A stretch of DNA of 21,055 bases, from the NCBI GenBank assembly GCA_002390485.1, contig DGPO01000087.1, positions 6,695-27,749 of the forward strand. The letters are read 5' to 3'. This stretch comes from Halieaceae bacterium UBA4438. Lineage in GTDB: Bacteria; Pseudomonadota; Gammaproteobacteria; Pseudomonadales; Halieaceae. The translations under genes and the position numbers were made by a program. The notes under the pieces were generated by a model that did not search any database, had not been told where the DNA came from, and was given only the letters and a program-made list of their open reading frames with translations. Shown here in pieces: positions 16,040 to 21,055 of the stretch. Within the stretch, counting starts at the first letter, position 1; each line of letters begins with the position of its first letter.

Positions 16040-17959
16040 GTGATTATTTTAGAAAATATCAGTCTGCGTCGAGGGTCTAAACTCTTAATGCAAAACGCCT
16101 CTGCCACCTTGCAGCCGGGTCAAAAATTGGCGCTGATTGGTGCTAATGGGACCGGAAAGTCGAGCTTGTTTTCACTGCTGCTGGGGGATCTTGCCTCTGA
16201 TCAGGGGCACATACGCGGCATGGCGGGTTTGCGGATTGCCCATATGGCTCAGGAGCTCGAGGCGAGTGACGACACGGCACTGAACTTTGTTATGGGCGGC
16301 GATGCGGCCGTATTTAAGTTGACGCAAGAGATTGCGACGGCCGAACGTACTGAAGACTATGAGCGCGCGGCCTATTTGTATCAGGAGCTCGACACACTTG
16401 ACGGCTACAGTGCACCGCGCCGAGCAGAACAACTGCTACTGGGTCTGGGTTTCACCCGAGCAGACCTCGAATCGACGGTGACGGATTTTTCGGGAGGCTG
16501 GCGTGTGAGGCTTAATCTGGCTCGAGCACTCATGACGCCGTCCGATGTCCTGCTGCTTGATGAGCCGACGAACCACCTCGATCTCGACACCATGCTGTGG
16601 TTACAGATGTGGCTTTTGCGTTACGACGGGACGTTGATGATGATTTCTCACGACCGCGATTTCATCGACGCCATTTGTGAACGAACATTAAGTCTTGAGC
16701 AGGAACAGCTCTTTACGTACCGGGGTGGCTACTCGGCGTTTGAGCAGCAGCGCGCCGAGCGCATGGCCCAGCAGCGCGCCCAGTTTGCGCGCCAGCAACG
16801 TGAAATTGAGCACATTGAAGATTTTGTGCGCCGGTTTCGCGCTAAAGCGACCAAAGCAAAGCAAGCACAAAGTCGCCTCAAAGCCTTAGAGCGCATGGAG
16901 GCTGTGGCACCCGCCCACGCCGACTCGCCTTTCTATTTTCAATTTCCGGAGCCAGGCAAGAGCAGCGACCCGTTGTTGTCGATCGACGAAGTGACACTGG
17001 GTTATGACGAAGAAGTCGTGCTCCGCGGTGTGTCGCTGTCCCTGCATCCGGGTGATCGCATTGGTTTGCTGGGTAAAAATGGGGCGGGGAAGTCCACCTT
17101 CTTGAAAGGGCTGACCGGTGCCTTGCCATTGCTGGCGGGGAGACGCGTCACAGGTGCGCACTTACGTATTGGTTATTTCGATCAGCAGCAGTTGGAGGTT
17201 TTGGACTTGGAGGCAAGCCCACTGCTCCACTTGCAACGACTGCGGCCTGGCGTGCGTGAGCAAGCTATTTTTGACTTTTTGGGCGGATTTAATTTTAAGG
17301 GCGAGCGCGCAAAAGAAGTCATTGGTCCTTTTTCGGGGGGCGAAAAAGCGCGGTTAGCGCTGGCCATGGTGGTGTGGCAGGACCCCAACGTTCTGATTTT
17401 AGATGAGCCCACGAACCACCTTGATCTTGAAATGCGTCACGCTCTTGCCATGGCGTTACAAGGTTACACGGGCGCTATTGTGCTGGTCAGTCACGATCGC
17501 CATTTGTTGCGGCATGTCACGGAGTCACTGTGGTTGGTTGATGATGGCAAAATCAGCGAATACCCCGGTGATTTGGCAAGTTATGAGCAGTGGGTCCTGT
17601 CTGGCGATCCGACGTCCACACGCGAGGTGAACAAATCACCGAGTGTCAAAAATCAAGTAAAAGAGCCGTCTCTTTCTGGGAAGGGGCGTCGGCAGAGTTC
17701 GGCTGAGGAGCGCGCAGCGTTAAGGCCTTTGCAAAAGGCGTTGCAAAAGACGGAGCGGGAGCTTGAAGGCCTACAAAGTAAATTGGCGACCTTGCAAGCA
17801 GAGCTCGCACTGCCCGAGCTCTACGACGAAGGTGCCCGAGATAAGCTTGCAGAACTGGTTAAGTCCGAGGGCGCATTAAAAGTCCAAATTGCAACGGTCG
17901 AAGAGACGTGGATGGAGCAGCAAGAAGCCCTTGAGAGTGCAAGTCCACACTTGGGCTGA
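16040..17959 (+). CDS. yheS: ABC-F family ATPase, YheS type
   Basis: A soluble tandem ATP-binding protein of 639 residues, close to E. coli YheS (637) and without membrane segments. Domain 1 has Walker A GANGTGKSS (34-42), signature FSGGW (150-154) and Walker B LLLDEP with D174 and E175. Domain 2 has GKNGAGKST (345-353), FSGGE (431-435) and LILDEP with D455 and E456. Both ATPase sites look intact. The linker at about 230-290 is charged and helical, rich in Gln, Arg and Ala, as in ABC-F P-site tRNA interaction motifs. The C-terminus (about 560-635) is a predicted coiled coil. ABC-F proteins act on the ribosome, relieving stalling; I infer the same here. The start is GTG 16040, giving MIILENISLRRG as in the family. 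The 172-base gap upstream shows no clear promoter. It is a housekeeping gene unrelated to the flanking catabolic genes. Confidence 0.93.
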   Translation: MIILENISLRRGSKLLMQNASATLQPGQKLALIGANGTGKSSLFSLLLGDLASDQGHIRGMAGLRIAHMAQELEASDDTALNFVMGGDAAVFKLTQEIATAERTEDYERAAYLYQELDTLDGYSAPRRAEQLLLGLGFTRADLESTVTDFSGGWRVRLNLARALMTPSDVLLLDEPTNHLDLDTMLWLQMWLLRYDGTLMMISHDRDFIDAICERTLSLEQEQLFTYRGGYSAFEQQRAERMAQQRAQFARQQREIEHIEDFVRRFRAKATKAKQAQSRLKALERMEAVAPAHADSPFYFQFPEPGKSSDPLLSIDEVTLGYDEEVVLRGVSLSLHPGDRIGLLGKNGAGKSTFLKGLTGALPLLAGRRVTGAHLRIGYFDQQQLEVLDLEASPLLHLQRLRPGVREQAIFDFLGGFNFKGERAKEVIGPFSGGEKARLALAMVVWQDPNVLILDEPTNHLDLEMRHALAMALQGYTGAIVLVSHDRHLLRHVTESLWLVDDGKISEYPGDLASYEQWVLSGDPTSTREVNKSPSVKNQVKEPSLSGKGRRQSSAEERAALRPLQKALQKTERELEGLQSKLATLQAELALPELYDEGARDKLAELVKSEGALKVQIATVEETWMEQQEALESASPHLG

Positions 17960-18031
17960 GCTGTGGGATCGTGATCTGCAGTACCCACGCGTAATCAATC
18001 AGCGTCGACTTCGTTAAAGCTGACCAAGCAT

Positions 18032-18056
18032 AAAAAAGGCGGGACATGCCCGCCTT
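18032..18056 (-). terminator. Rho-independent terminator of the S8 protease gene
   Basis: Read on the - strand, an 8-base-pair stem AAGGCGGG/CCCGCCTT with a five-base loop is followed by a run of six T residues, starting about 16 bases after the stop codon. The + strand side lacks a T run, so it serves mainly the protease gene and not the convergent ABC-F gene. Confidence 0.85.
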
Positions 18057-18071
18057 GGATACGCAGGTCGG

Positions 18072-20684
18072 CTAGAAAACAATTCTTACAACATTTGAGC
18101 AGCTCTCACTCCCCCTCGCCACGCCCTGCGGACAGACTTGGTAGTCATACACGGCTCCGCCTTTTGAAATGCGCGCGTCAGTGTGTGAGCTGCCTGTTCC
18201 ACTGTAGACCCCGACTGTGTTTCGATACAACACAACCGCGGTGCCATCTGCGGTCCATGAAGCGTCGACGTTTTGCCAGCCTTTGCGCTTGTAGCCACTC
18301 GCAGACAACGCGATGCTCGGGGCCACTTGTTCAGCAGAGGTGATTTGAATGCTGGTGCTCGCCGAATCGCCTGCGCTATTACTCGCCAGGACGCGGTAGT
18401 TGTAGGTCGTCAGTGACGCAACGGTGTCGTCCACAACACTCTGTGAATTGGTACCGAGTGCAGCGATGGTCGACCAACTGCCGCCAATATCAGATCTCTG
18501 AACCGAGTAGCTCGTCTCGTTGTCGGCGTTGTCCGCCCAGTTCAGAGTGATCTGTCCAGGTGTGCTGGCGTCGCCGGAGAGCGCGGTTGGCGCGAGCGGC
18601 AGTGTTACAGGACCCGTGTTGGACTCGACAAGCATCTGAATTTGGTCGATGAAGACACTGTCTAAGGCTCTAGCACCTCTCGCCTGGTTGGTGTCCGTCA
18701 CGCGCACCGTAACGGTCCCCGCACTTGGCATCTCAAAGCCGGTTGAGCAGGTTGACGAGGACCCGATCGGTAGCTCGCAGAAGAACGTGAATCCGCCACC
18801 CGTGCTGTAGGAGAGCTCAAAACGGTCGCCGTCAGAACTGTTGCCAGAATAGCCGGTCACGCTAAGCGACGCGGCACCTGAGGGTGACGCGAGAGACCAC
18901 TGATGATCCATATAACTGTAGCGTCGATTTCGCTTGCCACCGGACTCTCGCTCTCGAATTTGTTCGAGCGAGCCGTCCAAGTCAAAGGTCCGGATGTAGC
19001 TGCCCGCCACCAGGGTACCGGCCAGCGTGGCTTCACTGCTGGCTAACACCGTTTGGTAGGGTGGTGGCGTGTCGGTAGTCGCATCAGCGACATTGGACCA
19101 AGCACTGTCACCCGCTGAATTTCGGGCTTTGATGCGGTAACCATAGGGCGTTGCTCCCGCGAGACCTGTATCCTCAAAGGAGGTGGCATTAGCGGAAGCT
19201 GTGGCGCTCAATACTTGACCGTCCCGCTCGACGACAAACACAGACTCATTATCCGAATTATCAGCCCAGGTCAGTGAAATGGCGGTGTCTGATGTGGCTG
19301 AGGCTGATAGGTCTGAGGGTGCTAACGGTGGCGTCGGGGGCTCTCCGCCCGCCATCGCTGCCTCAGCATTGGCAATAGCCCCTGTTGTGGTGATGCCTGC
19401 CATTGACCCTGCAGGGCGCGCAGTTGCGTAGAGATGGTCAATGACCTGCTGGTAGTTCCAATCCGGAAATTCGCTGCGGATGAGTGCGACCACACCGGTC
19501 ACGTTGGGTGTTGCCATCGAAGTGCCGCTTAAGTAGCTGTAAGGCACCGTGCCGCCCGATGTGTAGGTACTTGCTATATCTACGCCAGGTGCACCAATGT
19601 CCACTGACGTGGCGCCGTAGTTTGAGAAACTTGCGCGTAAGTCGTTGTTGTCGGTGGCGGCAACCGAGATAACGTTCGGTAAATTGTAGTTTGAGGGGTA
19701 GTGAGGAATATTGTCATTGTTGGTGCCGTCGTTTCCAGCGGCGGCCAAAAACACGTGGTCGGCGTCGCGCGCGGCCGCGATCGAGTCATAGAGGGCCTGT
19801 GAGAAACCGCCGCCGCCCCAACTGTTATTGGAGATGGTAGCGCCCATTTGCACCGCATAATCAAGAGAGGCGATGCCACCAGAAGTCGTGCCACCCTGCG
19901 GACCTAGAAAGCGCAGAGCCATGATCCTACATTGCTGGACCACACCCACAATCCCTTCATTGTTATTTGCTTCAGCACAAATGGTGCCCGCCACGTGGGT
20001 GCCGTGACCCCCTTCATCTCTCGGGTCGCCGTCATTGTCATAAAAATCGTAGCCATAGACATCATCGACGAAGCCGTTGCCGTCATCGTCCGCGCCATTG
20101 CCTGCGATCTCTCCAGTGTTGACCCACATGTTATTGGCTAAGTCTGGGTGATCCCAGACGACGCCTTCATCAATGACCGCGATAATCAGCTCTGGATCAC
20201 CCGTTTGGATATTCCAGGCTTCAAGCACGTCCATGTCGGCATCGGGTGTACCCGACAGTCCGGCTACGGCCTGTCCGCTATTATCGATGGCGTACAGGAG
20301 ATTGTAGTAGGTGTCGTTGGTCGCTTTTTGAACACGGTAATCGGGTTCTGCATACTCAACAAAGGGAAGTTTAGAGAGCGCTCTTACTGCTTTATTGACA
20401 GATTGATTAGGCTTTAGCTTGAGCTTTTCTAATCCCTTAACAATACGGTATTCGCGTTTGGACAGGGCATTGACTAAGCCGCGCGCGCGCGCTTTATTAC
20501 TCGCGTTTGCTGATGGCCTAAACTTAACGATGACAGCGTCGGGTGCGTAGCCGCCCGAAGCGTGTTGAACAAGACCGCTATGAGGCAGGTCTTCGGGTTG
20601 CGCGTAACTGTGAAGTGACTGTGTCAGCAGGACTATTAAAGTGGTGGTAAAGGACGCTAAACGTAATTTGGCAAGCATGTGCAT
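18072..20684 (-). CDS. Secreted subtilisin-like serine protease (S8) with fibronectin type III-like domains
   Basis: An 870-residue protein. Residues 1-30 form a signal peptide (KLRLASFTTTLIVLL, then SYAQ). An I9-type propeptide follows, with VIVKFRP at its start and a PFVEYAEPDY ending near 125. The S8 domain carries D172 (AVIDEG), H227 (GGHGTH), the oxyanion Asn in AAAGND, and S389 (SGTSMATP). An acidic stretch before the His (NGADDDGNG, DNDGDPRDE) looks like a calcium site. After the protease come a first Fn3-like domain (about 455-545), a beta-rich region with Cys residues in FFCELPIGSSSTCS (about 550-690), a second Fn3-like domain (about 695-780) and a last beta-rich domain to the end. 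Start ATG 20684 has GGGAG 9 bases upstream. The earlier in-frame ATG at 20765 lies inside the promoter. The role is probably extracellular protein degradation for nutrients. Confidence 0.93.
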   Translation of the reverse strand: MHMLAKLRLASFTTTLIVLLTQSLHSYAQPEDLPHSGLVQHASGGYAPDAVIVKFRPSANASNKARARGLVNALSKREYRIVKGLEKLKLKPNQSVNKAVRALSKLPFVEYAEPDYRVQKATNDTYYNLLYAIDNSGQAVAGLSGTPDADMDVLEAWNIQTGDPELIIAVIDEGVVWDHPDLANNMWVNTGEIAGNGADDDGNGFVDDVYGYDFYDNDGDPRDEGGHGTHVAGTICAEANNNEGIVGVVQQCRIMALRFLGPQGGTTSGGIASLDYAVQMGATISNNSWGGGGFSQALYDSIAAARDADHVFLAAAGNDGTNNDNIPHYPSNYNLPNVISVAATDNNDLRASFSNYGATSVDIGAPGVDIASTYTSGGTVPYSYLSGTSMATPNVTGVVALIRSEFPDWNYQQVIDHLYATARPAGSMAGITTTGAIANAEAAMAGGEPPTPPLAPSDLSASATSDTAISLTWADNSDNESVFVVERDGQVLSATASANATSFEDTGLAGATPYGYRIKARNSAGDSAWSNVADATTDTPPPYQTVLASSEATLAGTLVAGSYIRTFDLDGSLEQIRERESGGKRNRRYSYMDHQWSLASPSGAASLSVTGYSGNSSDGDRFELSYSTGGGFTFFCELPIGSSSTCSTGFEMPSAGTVTVRVTDTNQARGARALDSVFIDQIQMLVESNTGPVTLPLAPTALSGDASTPGQITLNWADNADNETSYSVQRSDIGGSWSTIAALGTNSQSVVDDTVASLTTYNYRVLASNSAGDSASTSIQITSAEQVAPSIALSASGYKRKGWQNVDASWTADGTAVVLYRNTVGVYSGTGSSHTDARISKGGAVYDYQVCPQGVARGSESCSNVVRIVF

Positions 20685-20742
20685 GGCGCAGCACTCCCAA
20701 CGTATTATCCGACCCAGCCCCATCCTCTCTCTGGTTTCGGAA

Positions 20743-20772
20743 ATTATAGAAGTGCATCCATGCAAGTTTCAC
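20743..20772 (-). promoter_or_regulatory. Sigma70-type promoter of the S8 protease gene
   Basis: Read on the - strand: GTGAAA (20767-20772, 4 of 6 matches to the -35 consensus), an 18-base spacer and a perfect TATAAT -10 (20743-20748). Transcription would begin roughly 50 bases before ATG 20684. The promoter position excludes the longer reading frame beginning at 20765. Confidence 0.62.
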
Positions 20773-20816
20773 ATTAACAGCCAGCGCACGATAGTCACAA
20801 CCACGGAGTTAAAATA

Positions 20817-20930
20817 GTGAGATCCTGGTCGCAGGTTTACGACGTGGAAAAGTCAGCGGCGCTGTGTTCAGACCAATCGTTCGATCGACCGGCCATGAAA
20901 AAGTCCGGCATCACCCGCAACTTTAACTGA
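20817..20930 (+). CDS. Possible small ORF, 37 codons, unknown
   Basis: A GTG-initiated frame with CGGAG 8 bases upstream, reading through 37 codons to TGA at 20928-20930. It has one Cys, no hydrophobic segment and no recognised motif. It lies between the divergent protease promoter and the next gene start. It could be a small protein, a leader peptide or chance; only the ribosome binding site spacing supports it. Confidence 0.22.
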   Translation: MRSWSQVYDVEKSAALCSDQSFDRPAMKKSGITRNFN

Positions 20931-20969
20931 CTCACTTCTTGTCCTTAAGATCTGCCAGGGGTGCTTAAT

Positions 20970-21055
20970 ATGAACAAGGTCGTTGAGGGTCGCTCAAAAG
21001 CTATAAATTTTGTCTTCGAGCTCATTTCAGTCTGCGGGGACGTTATTCGGGGTAT
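20970..21055 (+). CDS. Start of an unidentified gene, cut by the window end
   Basis: ATG 20970 has AGGGG 8 bases upstream and the frame stays open for 28 codons to the edge of the window. The visible residues are MNKVVEGRSKAINFVFELIS and a further SVCGDVIRG-like tail. There is too little sequence to assign a family. The start quality makes a real gene plausible. Confidence 0.45.
   Translation, partial: MNKVVEGRSKAINFVFELISVCGDVIRG

Noticed and set aside
20685-20765. ATG 20765 as start of the S8 protease (897 residues)
   Set aside because: It lies within the -35/-10 region and places 27 non-signal residues before the signal peptide.
20880-20920. CCGG-containing stretch considered as a terminator or structured RNA
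   Set aside because: Only four- to five-base pairing and no T run.
1-21055. Defence system, prophage, CRISPR array, insertion sequence or biosynthetic cluster
   Set aside because: No nuclease, methylase, integrase, transposase, repeat array, or synthase gene is present; all large frames belong to metabolic, transport, translation or protease families.

Overview
The window reads as chromosomal DNA of a marine-type, heterotrophic gammaproteobacterium. The evidence is the moderate GC content, the many exported hydrolases, mature N-termini of the A-D-D/H-H type, a BCCT transporter, and large S8 proteases with acidic Ca-type loops. This placement (for example near the OM60/NOR5 or SAR92-like groups) is inference from overall character, not from a marker gene. 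I see no rRNA, tRNA, CRISPR array, insertion sequence or phage gene. Coding density is high and almost every gene has a recognisable family.

Layout: (1) 1-711, the C-terminal part of a sulfotransferase cut by the window edge. (2) 787-4687, a tight + strand block: BCCT transporter, short-chain dehydrogenase, lipoprotein type-B carboxylesterase. (3) 4693-6815, a convergent - strand pair: a LysE/RhtB exporter followed by a Tat-exported sulfite-oxidase-like molybdoenzyme with a fused C-terminal cytochrome c. (4) 6955-12491, a second tight + strand block: two acyl-CoA dehydrogenase subunits, a second lipoprotein carboxylesterase and an exported amidase. (5) 12810-13598, a stand-alone exported protein of unknown function built from two copies of one domain, closed by a clear terminator. 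(6) 13731-15867, a dienoyl-CoA-isomerase-type crotonase and an exported M19 dipeptidase homologue with altered metal ligands. (7) 16040-17959, an ABC-F ATPase of the YheS type. (8) 18072-20684 on the - strand, a secreted S8 protease with fibronectin-type domains, with its own promoter and terminator. (9) A 3' end with a possible small ORF and the start of another gene.

Blocks 2, 4 and 6 together look like a scavenging and catabolism neighbourhood. Two surface esterases, an amidase and a peptidase homologue could open ester and amide bonds outside the cytoplasm, and a BCCT carrier could import a quaternary-amine-type head group. The SDR, acyl-CoA dehydrogenase pair and dienoyl-CoA isomerase could then oxidise alcohol and acyl parts in the cytoplasm. 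The substrate cannot be read from the sequence. No defence system or new mobile element is visible. The most unusual items are the duplicated four-cysteine exported protein, the M19 homologue with two glutamines at metal-ligand positions, the BCCT carrier with a mixed CaiT/BetP signature, and the one-chain sulfite dehydrogenase.
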